Of a stretch of DNA of 64,000 nucleotides, positions 17,879-26,839 are shown one piece after another (the first letter of the stretch is position 1; each line of letters begins with the position of its first letter). A model generated the notes under the pieces. That model saw only the letters and a list, made by a program, of their open reading frames with translations. It made no database searches and was not told the origin of the DNA. The translations under genes were made by a program, and so were the position numbers. The DNA lies in contig JANXAZ010000005.1 of the NCBI GenBank assembly GCA_025062095.1, positions 1 to 64,000 on the forward strand, given 5' to 3'. The DNA comes from Geminicoccaceae bacterium (GTDB lineage: Bacteria > Pseudomonadota > Alphaproteobacteria > Geminicoccales > Geminicoccaceae).

Positions 17879-19390
17879 ATGCCTCGATCGCCCCGACGTC
17901 GCTGCGGCCCGGTCCATCTCGCGAGCCTCGCCCTCGATCCCGCGAGCCCCGAGCCGCTCTATCGCCAGCTCTACTTCGCGATCCGCGAGATGATCCTCTC
18001 CGGTCGGCTGCGACCGGGTGCGCGTCTGCCCGCCACGCGCACGCTCGCCCGCGACCTCGGGCTTTCGCGGAACACGGTGCTCGCCGCGTTCGCGCAGCTC
18101 CACGCCGAGGGCTATGTCGCGGGTCGCGTCGGCGCGGGTTCCTTCGTGAGCCGAGTGCTTCCGGAAGAAGCGCTCCAGGCGCGTCGGTTGTCGCCTCCGG
18201 CGCCCGAGAAGGGCAGCGCGCCCGGGCCGTCCGCGCGCGGACGGATGCTCGCCGCGCTCGGCCGCACGAGCCCGGGGGCACGCCCCTTCGCCCCGGGGTT
18301 GCCGGAGCTCGCGGCCTTTCCGTTCGAGGACTTCGCCCGCCGCCTGCAGCGGCAGTGGCGCGCGCCTCCCGCGTCCTTTCTCATCGGCGCCGATCCGATG
18401 GGCTGGAAGCCTCTGCGCGAGGCGCTCGCCGCGCATCTCGGCGCCGCCCGAGCGGTGCGCTGTTCGGCCGATCAGGTGCTCGTCGTGAGCGGCGCGCAGC
18501 AAGCCCTCGACCTCGCGGCGCGCGTGCTCCTCGATCCCGGCGATCGGGTGTGGATCGAAGACCCGGGCTATGCCGGGCTCGAAGGCGCCCTGCTCGCCGC
18601 CGGCGCCGAGCTCGTTCCGGTGCCCGTCGACGAGGAGGGACTGTCCGTGGTCGAGGGACGTCGGCGCGCGCCTTCCGCGCGCATGGCCTGCGTCGCCCCG
18701 AGCCACCAGTTCCCGCTCGGGGTCACGATGAGCCTGCGCCGGCGGCTCGAATTGTTGGAATGGGCGCGCACCGCCGACGCCTTCGTCCTCGAGGACGACT
18801 ACGACAGCGAATATCGCTACACCGGTCGACCGCTCGCCGCGCTTCAGGGCCTCGATGCCGACGGGCGGGTGATCTACGTCGGCACCATGAGCAAGATCAT
18901 GTTCCCGGGTCTGCGCCTGGGCTACATGGTCGTGCCCGAACATCTCGTCGACGCCTTCGTCGCCGTGCGCCGCGCGAGCGACACCCATCCGCCGATGCTC
19001 GCCCAGCCGGCACTCGCCGAGTTCATCGCCGATGGCAGTCTCGCCCAGCACATCCGCCGGATGCGCGCGCTCTACGCCGAGCGGCGAGCGCGGTTCCTCG
19101 CCCTCGTACGAGAGCTGCTCGAGGGCTGGCTCGAGCCGCGTCCTTCGGAGGCGGGGATGCACCTCGTGGGCTTCTTGCCCGAAGGCATCGACGATCGTGC
19201 GGTGAGCGCGCAAGCGGCCCGGCTCGGCATCGAGGCCCCGGCGCTCTCGACCTTCTACCGCCACGAGCCGGCCCGTTCCGGGCTCGTTCTCGGTTACGCG
19301 GGCGTGGGCGAGAGCGAGATGCGATCCGGCCTCGAAAAGCTCGCTCGTGCCATCCGCGCGGTCGCCGGCGCCGCCCGCCGCGCCGCGTGA
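17879..19390 (+). CDS. MocR-type PLP-dependent GntR-family transcriptional regulator
   Basis: 503 aa. A GntR winged helix (about 20-90) contains PLYRQLYFAIREMILSGRLRPGARLPATRTLARDLGLSRNTV. It is followed by a fold-type-I aminotransferase-like domain (about 120-495). The PLP Schiff-base lysine is predicted at 339 in the segment VGTMSKIMFPGLRLGY, and the DDYDSEYRY motif is present. MocR proteins sense PLP or amino compounds and often control a divergent gene, here the COG2403-type gene, or the dioxygenase downstream. The start ATG at 17879 gives a normal family length. Confidence 0.93.
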   Translation: MPRSPRRRCGPVHLASLALDPASPEPLYRQLYFAIREMILSGRLRPGARLPATRTLARDLGLSRNTVLAAFAQLHAEGYVAGRVGAGSFVSRVLPEEALQARRLSPPAPEKGSAPGPSARGRMLAALGRTSPGARPFAPGLPELAAFPFEDFARRLQRQWRAPPASFLIGADPMGWKPLREALAAHLGAARAVRCSADQVLVVSGAQQALDLAARVLLDPGDRVWIEDPGYAGLEGALLAAGAELVPVPVDEEGLSVVEGRRRAPSARMACVAPSHQFPLGVTMSLRRRLELLEWARTADAFVLEDDYDSEYRYTGRPLAALQGLDADGRVIYVGTMSKIMFPGLRLGYMVVPEHLVDAFVAVRRASDTHPPMLAQPALAEFIADGSLAQHIRRMRALYAERRARFLALVRELLEGWLEPRPSEAGMHLVGFLPEGIDDRAVSAQAARLGIEAPALSTFYRHEPARSGLVLGYAGVGESEMRSGLEKLARAIRAVAGAARRAA

Positions 19391-19507
19391 TGCCGGCACC
19401 GGCGCGCACCGAAACCCCCGGGCGAGGCCGCTCGATGCCGGTGCCGGGCCGTCCCGCGGCCTCGGGGTCCTCGGGGCGCGGATCGGAACCAGCAGGAGAG
19501 GCGTGCG

Positions 19508-20500
19508 ATGCCACCCGTGATTGGCGGCCTTCACCACGTGACGGCGATCAGCGCCGATGGCGCGCGCAATCGATGGTTCTACAACCAGGTGTTGGGACTC
19601 AGGCTCGTCAAGAAGACCGTCAATCAGGACGACGTCTTTTCCTGGCATCTCTTCTATGCCGATGCGGTCGGCAGTCCGGGTACCGACATCACGTTCTTCG
19701 TCTGGGACCTGCCGGCGGAGCGGCGCGGCAATCACAGTATCGCGCTCACGAGTTTTCGGGTCGAAAGCGAAGCCGATCTCGCCTGGTGGGACGAACGCTT
19801 GCGCGCGCACGGGATCGCCGCGCGGCGCAGCCGCGAGCCGGGCGGACGACCCGGTCTGCGCTTTCAAGATCTCGAGGGTCAGCGGCTCGCTCTCGTTCTC
19901 GACGACGGGCCGAGCTCGGCCGTGCCCTGGGCTTCGGGCCCCGTGCCCGCCGAGCGTCAGCTGCGCGGGCTCGGGCCGGTGACCCTGGCCGTGCCCGAAG
20001 CCGAGCCCACCGCGCGCTTCCTCGTCGAGCTCTTGGGCTTTCGCGCGCTCGGCGAGGAAGACGAGCGGACCGACCCGGGCGGGGCTCGAATCGCGCGCTT
20101 CGCCGTCGGGCCCGGTGGCGCCGGTGCGGAGGTGCACCTGCGGATCCGGGAAGGGCTCCCGCGCGCCCGGCCGGGTGCCGGCGGCGCGCACCACCTCGCC
20201 TTGCGGGTGCCCGATCGGGCCGGGCTCGCCGCCTGGTCGGCGCGGCTGAGCGCCGCGGGGCTGCGCCATTCGGGGGAGGTCGATCGTTTCTGGTTCCGCT
20301 CGCTCTACGTCCGCGAACCGAACGGGATCCTCTTCGAGCTCGCCACCGACGGACCCGGCTTCACGATCGACGAGGCGGAATCCGAGCTCGGCGAGCGGCT
20401 CGTCCTGCCGCCTTTCCTCGAGCCGCGGCGCGCCGAGATCGAGGCCGCTCTGCCGCCTCTTCGCCTCCGCCCCCTCGACGCCGCCTCCCCGCGGGCTTAG
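19508..20500 (+). CDS. VOC-family ring-cleaving dioxygenase (MhqO-like)
   Basis: 330 aa with two vicinal-oxygen-chelate domains. The first begins IGGLHHVTAISADGARNRWFYNQVLGLRLVKKTVNQDD, the second near LGPVTLAVPEAEPTARFLVELLGF. Candidate metal ligands are the histidines of GLHHVTAI and GAHHLALRV and the glutamate of ILFELATDGPGF. The closest known type is MhqO/YfiE-like putative dioxygenases that act on hydroquinones or catechols with Fe(II). The actual substrate is inferred only by family. GGAGAGG precedes the ATG, 117 bases after the MocR stop. Confidence 0.85.
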   Translation: MPPVIGGLHHVTAISADGARNRWFYNQVLGLRLVKKTVNQDDVFSWHLFYADAVGSPGTDITFFVWDLPAERRGNHSIALTSFRVESEADLAWWDERLRAHGIAARRSREPGGRPGLRFQDLEGQRLALVLDDGPSSAVPWASGPVPAERQLRGLGPVTLAVPEAEPTARFLVELLGFRALGEEDERTDPGGARIARFAVGPGGAGAEVHLRIREGLPRARPGAGGAHHLALRVPDRAGLAAWSARLSAAGLRHSGEVDRFWFRSLYVREPNGILFELATDGPGFTIDEAESELGERLVLPPFLEPRRAEIEAALPPLRLRPLDAASPRA

Positions 20501-20529
20501 GCTCGCGGGCGGACCGGGGAGGAGGGGGA

Positions 20530-21651
20530 ATGCGGCCGCCGTTTCGCGCCGATCACGTCGGCAGCTTCTTGCGACCGAAGCGTCTTTTGGAGGCGCGCGA
20601 GGCCCGGTTCGCGGGCCGGATCGGGCAGGACGCCCTGCGCGCGGTCGAGGACGCCTGCATCGCCGAGGTCGTGCGCCGCCAGGAGGAGCACGGCCTGCGG
20701 GCGGTCACCGACGGAGAGTTCCGCCGCACCTACTTCCACGTCGATTTTCTCGAGAAGCTCGAAGGTGTCGCGGTCGAAGAGGGTCGGTTCGTCGCTGCCT
20801 TCCGCAAAGACGACGGCACCGAGGTCGGCTTCCGCCCGCCGACCATGAAAGTCGTGGGAAAGATCCGCTGGAAAGGTCCCATCCAAGGAGCGGATTTCGA
20901 TTACCTCCGGTCCGTCGCGCGCGCGATTCCCAAGGTCACCATCCCCTCGCCCTCCATGTTGCACTTCCGCGGCGGTCGCCAGGCGATCTCGAGCGTCGTC
21001 TACCCCGACCTCGAAGAGTTCTGGTCCGACCTCGCGGCCGCTTATCGCGCCGAACTCGCAGATCTCGCCGCTCGCGGTTGTCGCTACCTGCAGCTCGACG
21101 ACACGAATTTGGCGTATTTGTGCGACCCCGACATCCGGGAGGCGACGCGCGCCCGCGGCGAGGATCCCGATGTCCTGCCGCGGTTGTATTGCCGGCTGAT
21201 CAACGATTCGATCGCCGGATTGCCCGAAGACATGGTGGTGACGATCCACCTCTGCCGCGGCAACTTCAAAAGCGCCTGGGTGGCCAAGGGTGGCTACGAG
21301 CCGGTCGCCGAGATCCTGTTCAACGAGCTCGACGTCGACGGCTACTTCCTCGAGTACGACGACGCCCGCTCGGGCGACTTTTCTCCTCTGCGCTTCGTTC
21401 CTCGGGGCAAGACGATCGTCCTCGGGCTCGTCACGACCAAGAAACCCGAGCTCGAAGGAGTGGACGAGCTCGTCCGGCGGATCGAGGAAGCGGCGCGCTT
21501 CGTTCCCCTTGAACGGCTCGCGCTTTCGCCGCAGTGCGGCTTCTCGTCGACGGTCCACGGCAACGAGCTGACAGAAGAGCAGCAGTGGGCCAAGATCGCG
21601 CGGATCGTCGAAGTCGCGGACCGGGTCTGGCCCGGTTGGCGCACGGCGTGA
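20530..21651 (+). CDS. Cobalamin-independent methionine synthase C-domain-like methyltransferase
   Basis: 373 aa, matching stand-alone MetE C-terminal-domain proteins (YxjG/YxjH type). The start ATG at 20530 follows GGAGGGGG and begins RPPFRADHVGSFLRP, the family N-terminus. Zinc ligands appear retained: His240 and Cys242 in IHLCRGN and Cys336 in SPQCGFSS. Family members move a methyl group to a thiol such as homocysteine. The folate-binding N-terminal half of MetE is absent, so the methyl donor may be a small methylated compound. It sits between the dioxygenase and the liv-type importer on the same strand. Confidence 0.87.
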   Translation: MRPPFRADHVGSFLRPKRLLEAREARFAGRIGQDALRAVEDACIAEVVRRQEEHGLRAVTDGEFRRTYFHVDFLEKLEGVAVEEGRFVAAFRKDDGTEVGFRPPTMKVVGKIRWKGPIQGADFDYLRSVARAIPKVTIPSPSMLHFRGGRQAISSVVYPDLEEFWSDLAAAYRAELADLAARGCRYLQLDDTNLAYLCDPDIREATRARGEDPDVLPRLYCRLINDSIAGLPEDMVVTIHLCRGNFKSAWVAKGGYEPVAEILFNELDVDGYFLEYDDARSGDFSPLRFVPRGKTIVLGLVTTKKPELEGVDELVRRIEEAARFVPLERLALSPQCGFSSTVHGNELTEEQQWAKIARIVEVADRVWPGWRTA

Positions 21652-21679
21652 AGCCGAATCCGCGGGCGGGGAGGCAGGA

Positions 21680-22873
21680 ATGCGGATCGATCGTCGCGGT
21701 CTTCTGTTCGGCGGGACCGTGTCCGCCGCGCTCGTCGCGGGCGGCGCCCGGAAGGCGCGGAGCGCGAGCCCGCTCAAGATCGGCCTCGTCTTGCCGATGA
21801 CCGGGCCGTTCGCCTCGACCGGACGCGCGAGCGAAACGGCGGTGCGGCTGTGGCTCGAGGAGCGCGGCGGGCGGATCGCCGGTCGAACGGTGGAGCTTCT
21901 CGTGCGCGACGATACCGGCGTGGCCGACACCGGCAGACGGCTCGCCCAGGAACTCGTCGTCCGCGAAGGCGTCGACGTGCTCATGGGCTTCGGCCTCACG
22001 CCCATCGCCCTGGCTTGCGCGCCGATCGCCGAACAGGCGGGCAAGCTCATGGTCGTCACCGCCGCCGCCACCTCGATCATCACCGAGCGCGCCTCGGTGA
22101 TCGTGCGCACGAGCTTCACCTTGCCGCAGGCGACGCTCGGGATCGCCCGCTGGGCACCGAAAAACGGCCTTTCGAGCGCGGTTTCGCTGGTTTCGGATTA
22201 CGCCCCCGGTCACGACGCCGAGAAAGCCTTCGAGCAGCTCTTCACCGCGGCCGGTGGCACGGTGCTGGAGAAGTTGCGGGCACCGCTGCAGAGCCCGGAT
22301 TTCGCGCCGCTCCTGCAGCGCGCCAAGGACGCCAAGCCCCAGGCGCTGTTCGTCTTCGTGCCTTCGGGTGTGGGCGCTCAGCTCATGAAACAAGCCGCCG
22401 AGCGCGATCTCGCGGGCGCCGGCATCCGCTTGATCGGCACGGGCGATCTCACCGACGACGATATCCTGCCCCAGATGGGCGAAGTGGCGATCGGAACGAC
22501 GACCTCGCATCATTATTCGGCCGCGCACCCGAGCCCCGAAAACGAGCGGTTCCAGGCGAATTATCAGCGGCTGTCGGGAGGCAGGCGGCCCAACTTCATG
22601 GCCGTCGGGGCCTGGGACGGGATGGAGCTCGTCGCGCGCGCCCTCGAACGCACCGGTGGCGACGCCGAAGGCAAGAAACTCGTCGAGGCCGCCAAAGGCC
22701 TTTCCTGGACGAGCCCGCGCGGACCCATCGCCATCGATCCCGCGACCCGCGACATCGTCCAAGACATCTACATCCGCCGGGTCGAGCGAGGCAAGGACGG
22801 CGAGCTCTGGAACGTGGAAATCGATCGCATTCCGGCGGTAGCCGATCCCGTCAAGGCGGGCCTGGTCCGCTAG
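21680..22873 (+). CDS. LivK-type ABC transporter substrate-binding protein
   Basis: 397 aa. The N-terminus MRIDRRGLLFGGTVSAALVAGG looks like a twin-arginine signal (DRRGLL), with likely cleavage after ARKARSA. The periplasmic domain begins LKIGLVLPMTGPFASTGRASETAVRLWLEE, typical of type I binding proteins of the hydrophobic amino acid (HAAT) family. Ligands of this family range from leucine to amides and aromatic acids, so the label is by family only. It leads a five-gene importer, and the LivH gene begins 38 bases downstream. Confidence 0.88.
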   Translation: MRIDRRGLLFGGTVSAALVAGGARKARSASPLKIGLVLPMTGPFASTGRASETAVRLWLEERGGRIAGRTVELLVRDDTGVADTGRRLAQELVVREGVDVLMGFGLTPIALACAPIAEQAGKLMVVTAAATSIITERASVIVRTSFTLPQATLGIARWAPKNGLSSAVSLVSDYAPGHDAEKAFEQLFTAAGGTVLEKLRAPLQSPDFAPLLQRAKDAKPQALFVFVPSGVGAQLMKQAAERDLAGAGIRLIGTGDLTDDDILPQMGEVAIGTTTSHHYSAAHPSPENERFQANYQRLSGGRRPNFMAVGAWDGMELVARALERTGGDAEGKKLVEAAKGLSWTSPRGPIAIDPATRDIVQDIYIRRVERGKDGELWNVEIDRIPAVADPVKAGLVR

Positions 22874-22910
22874 CGGAGCCGCCGGCCGCGACCACCGCGA
22901 TTGGACTGCG

Positions 22911-23765
22911 GTGACGACCGTTCTGCTCGACGGGATCGCCTACGGCATGATCTTGTTCCTGATGGCCGTGGGCCTGTCGGTCACGATGGGGCTCATGAAC
23001 CTCGTGAACCTGGCGCACGGCGCGTTCGCCATGCTCGGCGGCTACGTCACCGTGGTTTCGATCGAGCGTTTCGGTATCTCGTACTTTCTTTGCCTGCCGC
23101 TCGCCTTCCTGGTCGCTGCGATCTTTGGCCTGGTTCTCGAACGTCTCCTTTATCGGCGGATCTACGAGCGGGACCATCTCGATCAGGTGACGTTCACGAT
23201 CGGGCTCGTGTTCATGGCGATCGCCTCTGCCGATTGGTTGATGGGCGCTCAGCAGCGCCTCGTCGAACTTCCCGAGCTCTTGCGCATGCGGATCCCGATC
23301 CTCGATACGAGCCTCTCGCTCTATCGGCTGCTCGTGATCGGCGTGTGCGCCGTGCTCGCCCTCGCCCTGCAGCTCCTGCTCGTGCGCACCCGGCTCGGCA
23401 TGCAGCTGCGCGCGGCGGTCGACGATCGCCGCGTCGCTCGCGGGCTGGGCATTCCCGTCCCGCGCATCTTCGCCGCCGTCTTCGCTTTCGGCTGCGGCCT
23501 CGCCGGGCTCGCGGGGGCGCTCGGGATCGAGGTCTTGGGCCTCGACCCGAGCTTTCCGCTGCGCTGGATCGTCTATTTTCTCCTCGTCGTGGCGGTGGGC
23601 GGCACGGGGACCGTGAGCGGGCCGTTCTTCGCTTCGCTCCTGCTCGGCATCGCCGACGTGGCGATCCGGTACTGGCTTCCCGAACTCGGTGCCTTCGCGA
23701 TCTACGCGGTCATGGTCGTGGTTCTCGTCCTGCGGCCCCACGGCCTGTTCGCGCGCGCGGGCTGA
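22911..23765 (+). CDS. LivH-type ABC permease
   Basis: 284 aa from GTG at 22911. Eight or so membrane helices are visible. The family N-terminus LLDGIAYGMILFLMAVGLSVTMGLMNLVNLAHGAFAMLGGY is present. The transport-loop signature is AVDDRRVARGLGIPVPRIFAAVFAFGCGLAGLAGALG. It pairs with the LivM-like protein to form the inner-membrane channel of the importer that starts at 21680. It is followed by LivM after 11 bases. Confidence 0.93.
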   Translation: MTTVLLDGIAYGMILFLMAVGLSVTMGLMNLVNLAHGAFAMLGGYVTVVSIERFGISYFLCLPLAFLVAAIFGLVLERLLYRRIYERDHLDQVTFTIGLVFMAIASADWLMGAQQRLVELPELLRMRIPILDTSLSLYRLLVIGVCAVLALALQLLLVRTRLGMQLRAAVDDRRVARGLGIPVPRIFAAVFAFGCGLAGLAGALGIEVLGLDPSFPLRWIVYFLLVVAVGGTGTVSGPFFASLLLGIADVAIRYWLPELGAFAIYAVMVVVLVLRPHGLFARAG

Positions 23766-23776
23766 GCGACGCGAAG

Positions 23777-24811
23777 ATGGCGGACGAGCGGACGGCGGAG
23801 ATCGCGGTTTCGGGGGCGGAGGATCGCGCGTTCGGGCTCGCGGAGCCGGCTGGGATCGGGTTGCTCTGGGCGATCGCGCTCGGGGCGCTCGGCACCGCGT
23901 GGTTCTTTCCGCTGCATCTGGCGCTCGCCGCCGACATCCTGATCCTGGCGCTGTTCGCCCTTTCGCTCGATCTCGTGCTCGGGTTCGCGGGTATCGTCTC
24001 TTTGGGTCACGCGGCGTTTTTCGGTACCGGAGCCTACGTGGCCGGGCTTCTGGCGCTCGCCGGCTGGCGGGAGCCGTTGAGCGGGCTCCTCGCCGCGGGA
24101 GTGGTGGCGGGGCTGCTCGGCCTGGTCGCGAGCTTTCTGTTGTTGCGCGGCCGCGATCTCTCGCGGCTCATGGTCACCTTGGGCCTCGGGATGATGCTCC
24201 ACGAGGCGGCGAACAAGGCGGCCTGGCTCACCGGCGGTGCCGACGGTCTCCAGGGAATCCGCATCGATCCGATCGCGGGTCTGTTCGCTTTCGACCTTTT
24301 CGGCCGGACGGCCTTTTTCTACAGCCTCTCGGTCACCTTGCTGGCGGTGGCGTTGCTCGTGCGCCTCGCGACCTCCCCCTTCGGCCTCGCACTTCGCGCC
24401 ATTCGAGCGAATGCCTTGCGGGCGCGGCTCCTGGGCATCGACGTCGAACGCCATCTCGTGATCGCGCACGGCCTCGGGGCCGGCTTGGCCGGGATCGCGG
24501 GCGGTCTCCTCGCCCAGACGACGCAATTCGTCTCTCTGGACGTCCTCGCTTTTCAGCGCTCGGCGGAAGTCTTGCTCGTTTTGCTGCTCGGTGGCGCAGG
24601 GAACTTGTGGGGCGCGGTCGTAGGAGCGGTGGTGTTCAAACTCGCCCACGAAACCCTGGCTTCGATCACGGTGCATTACTGGACCTTCTGGCTCGGTGCG
24701 ATGCTCGTCGTGCTCGTTCTTTTCGCGAGCGACGGCATGACCGGGCTCGCGCGGCAGCTCGCGCACCGGATGCGCCGGCGCGCCGGCGCTCGCCGGGCTC
24801 CCGGCTCGTGA
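23777..24811 (+). CDS. LivM-type ABC permease
   Basis: 344 aa from ATG at 23777. A non-conserved 30-residue cytoplasmic leader precedes the helices. The family core ALFALSLDLVLGFAGIVSLGHAAFFGTGAYVAGLLA is clear, as is the loop RAIRANALRARLLGIDVERHLVIAHGLGAGLAGIAGGLLAQ. Second permease subunit of the importer. The stop overlaps the GTG start of the LivG-like ATPase gene (GTGA), so translation is probably coupled. Confidence 0.93.
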   Translation: MADERTAEIAVSGAEDRAFGLAEPAGIGLLWAIALGALGTAWFFPLHLALAADILILALFALSLDLVLGFAGIVSLGHAAFFGTGAYVAGLLALAGWREPLSGLLAAGVVAGLLGLVASFLLLRGRDLSRLMVTLGLGMMLHEAANKAAWLTGGADGLQGIRIDPIAGLFAFDLFGRTAFFYSLSVTLLAVALLVRLATSPFGLALRAIRANALRARLLGIDVERHLVIAHGLGAGLAGIAGGLLAQTTQFVSLDVLAFQRSAEVLLVLLLGGAGNLWGAVVGAVVFKLAHETLASITVHYWTFWLGAMLVVLVLFASDGMTGLARQLAHRMRRRAGARRAPGS

Positions 24812-25566
24812 GCACCGCGCTCGCGACCGAGGCGCTCGCCCGCCGGTTCGGCGGGCTCGTCGCGGTCGACGAGGTGACGCTGCGGCTGCGCGCCGGAGAG
24901 CGGGCGGCCCTGATCGGCCCCAACGGTGCGGGCAAGACCACCCTCGTGAACCTGCTCACCGGCACGATTGCCCCGAGTTCGGGGCGGATCTTCCTCGAGG
25001 GTCGCGACGTCACGGCGCTTCCCGCCCATCGTCGAGCTCGCGCCGGACTCGTCCGCACGTTCCAGATCCGCCAGCTCTTCGATCCCCTCACCCCCTTGGA
25101 AGCGGTGATGCTGGCGCTGCTCGCGGCTCGGGGTCGGAGCCTGGCTCCGTTCCGCCGCTTGCGCCGAGAAGAGGCCTTGCTCGAGGAGGCGCGCGCGGTT
25201 CTGCGCAGCGTAGGGCTCGAGGGGCTGCGCGGGGAGCCGACGCGGACTTTGCCCTATGGCGCGCAACGGCTTCTCGAGTTGGCCCTCGCTCTCGCCGGCC
25301 GGCCCAAAGTCCTGCTCCTCGACGAACCGGCGGCGGGCGTCCTGCGCGAGGAGAGCCGCGAGATTCTGCAGACGATCGCGCGCTTGCCGCGTTCGGTCAC
25401 GGTGCTCTTGATCGAACACGACATGGACCTCGTCTTTCGCTTCGCGGAGCGGATCCTGGTCATGGTTCAGGGCAGGATCCTCGCCGACGGATCGCCGCGA
25501 GAGGTCGCGGGGGACCCGCGCGTTCGCGCGGCCTATCTCGGCGGCTCGATCGATGTCGGTGGCTGA
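24808..25566 (+). CDS. LivG-type ABC ATPase
   Basis: 252 aa from GTG at 24808 overlapping the LivM stop. Walker A is GPNGAGKTT; LVRTFQIRQLFDPLTPLEAVMLAL is the Q-loop region; Walker B is VLLLDEPAAGV. The signature region reads LPYGAQRLLELALAL in place of the LSGGQ consensus, which is common in LivG. The C-terminal tail GSPREVAGDPRVRAAYLG is the LivG type. It works with LivF in the cytoplasm. Its end overlaps the LivF start by 14 bases. Confidence 0.93.
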   Translation: MSTALATEALARRFGGLVAVDEVTLRLRAGERAALIGPNGAGKTTLVNLLTGTIAPSSGRIFLEGRDVTALPAHRRARAGLVRTFQIRQLFDPLTPLEAVMLALLAARGRSLAPFRRLRREEALLEEARAVLRSVGLEGLRGEPTRTLPYGAQRLLELALALAGRPKVLLLDEPAAGVLREESREILQTIARLPRSVTVLLIEHDMDLVFRFAERILVMVQGRILADGSPREVAGDPRVRAAYLGGSIDVGG

Positions 25567-26317
25567 GGAGCTCGCTCTGGAAGGGGTGATCGCGGGCTAC
25601 GACGAAGCGCGCGTCCTCTTCGGAGCCGATCTTTCGCTCGCCGCCGGGGAGACCGTGGTCCTTTTGGGGCGCAACGGGGCCGGCAAAACCACGTTGATCG
25701 AGACGATCGTCGGCTGCACGCGGCTGTTCGCCGGGAGCGTCAGGCTCGGCGGGCGCGAGATCGGCGGGCTGCCGCCCGAGGCGCGGGCGAAGGCCGGCCT
25801 CGGCTGGGTGCCGCAGGAGCGCAACGTCTTCCGTTCGCTCACCGTGGAAGAAAACTTGCTCGCCGTGGCCCGGCCGGGACCGTGGACGCCGGCGCGCGCA
25901 CTCGCGCTCTTTCCGCGTCTGCGCGAGCGTCGCGGGCATCTCGGCTGGCAGCTCTCGGGGGGCGAACAGCAGATGTTGGCGATCGCTCGGGCGCTGGTGA
26001 CCAACCCGCGCGTCCTGCTGCTCGACGAGCCGCTCGAGGGTCTCGCGCCGGTGATCGTCGAAGAGCTCCTCGCCGCGCTCGCGCGGCTTACGCGCGAGGA
26101 AGGGACCAGCGTTCTCTTGGCCGAACAGCGGGCGCGGCTCGTGCTCCCGCTCGCTTCCCGCGCGGTCGTCCTCGATCGCGGTCGCATCGTCCACGACGGA
26201 CCGGCCGAGGCGCTCGCGACGCACCCGCAACGGCTCGCGGCGCTGCTCGCGCCCCCGGCCGAAGGACCCCGAGGGGACGCGTCGGCGTCGATCTTTTCTT
26301 CAGGATCTTCGGATTAA
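25553..26317 (+). CDS. LivF-type ABC ATPase
   Basis: 254 aa from ATG at 25553, inside the end of LivG. Walker A is GRNGAGKTT, the signature LSGGEQQMLAIARAL and Walker B VLLLDEPLEGLAPVIVEEL are canonical. LGWVPQERNVFRSLTVEENL is the LivF hallmark. The last gene of the intact importer operon. Sequence after its TAA stop rapidly loses clear coding character and enters the decayed carrier-protein locus. Confidence 0.94.
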   Translation: MSVAEELALEGVIAGYDEARVLFGADLSLAAGETVVLLGRNGAGKTTLIETIVGCTRLFAGSVRLGGREIGGLPPEARAKAGLGWVPQERNVFRSLTVEENLLAVARPGPWTPARALALFPRLRERRGHLGWQLSGGEQQMLAIARALVTNPRVLLLDEPLEGLAPVIVEELLAALARLTREEGTSVLLAEQRARLVLPLASRAVVLDRGRIVHDGPAEALATHPQRLAALLAPPAEGPRGDASASIFSSGSSD

Positions 26318-26405
26318 AACGCGCGCCGTCGGCACGAGCGCGCCGCGCGCCGAAGAGCCGGACGGGGCGAGGGCGCCGCGCGTCCGGAAAAGGGGATCCA
26401 CGGCG

Positions 26406-26666
26406 ATCGATCTCGAAAGCGGGATCCGCGAGGTGCTCGGGAGCGAGGGCGGGCTCGCCCGCGATGCCGGACCTTGGACCGCGAGGAGGATCTCTTCCGA
26501 GCGGGACTCGATTCGCACGCCGCCGTGAGGGTGGGTGATGCTCGCGCTCGAGGATCGGTTCGGCGCGAGCTTTCCCGAAACGCTCGTGAACAGGCGCACC
26601 TTCCGCTCGATCGCCGCGCTTCTCGACGCCCCGAGCGGCCTCGTCCGAGAAAGGTCCGAACCGTGA
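26406..26666 (+). pseudogene. Acyl carrier-type protein, two compensating frameshifts
   Basis: Three pieces in two frames make one carrier protein of about 85 residues. IDLESGIREVLGSEGGLARD (from 26406, frame 0) leads into LDREEDLFRAGLDSHAAVRV (from 26474, frame 2), then MLALEDRFGASFPETLVNRR (from 26538, frame 0) to a stop at 26664. The phosphopantetheine serine is in GLDSHA, codon 26513-26515. The second shift coincides with GGGTGGGTG, which looks like a 4-base duplication. No start codon is visible. Carrier proteins next to SerRS-like ligases receive an amino acid on the phosphopantetheine arm. As sequenced, this gene cannot make a full protein. Confidence 0.7.
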
Positions 26667-26839
26667 GCGGCGGCGAGGTACCCTTCTCGGATCCGCGCGG
26701 CGTTTCGTGCGCCTAATCGGGTGCTACCGGGTCCGGGCCTGCGCCGAGCCGAGAGCTCGGCGGCCGATCGCGAGGGTGCGGCGTCCGCGCCGCGGACGGA
26801 GGCGAGCCGCGTGCGGGCGAAGGGCACCGCACCGCGACA

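Noticed and set aside
19391-19450. Inverted repeat (CCGGCACCGG / CCGGTGCCGG) after the MocR gene as a terminator.
   Set aside because: Arms are about 37 bases apart and no T-run follows; likely a by-product of composition.
17644-21651. A single 1335-codon open frame on the + strand.
   Set aside because: It is a chance read-through in GC-rich DNA; only its last 373 codons (from 20530) are a real protein, and the rest is out of frame with the MocR and dioxygenase genes.
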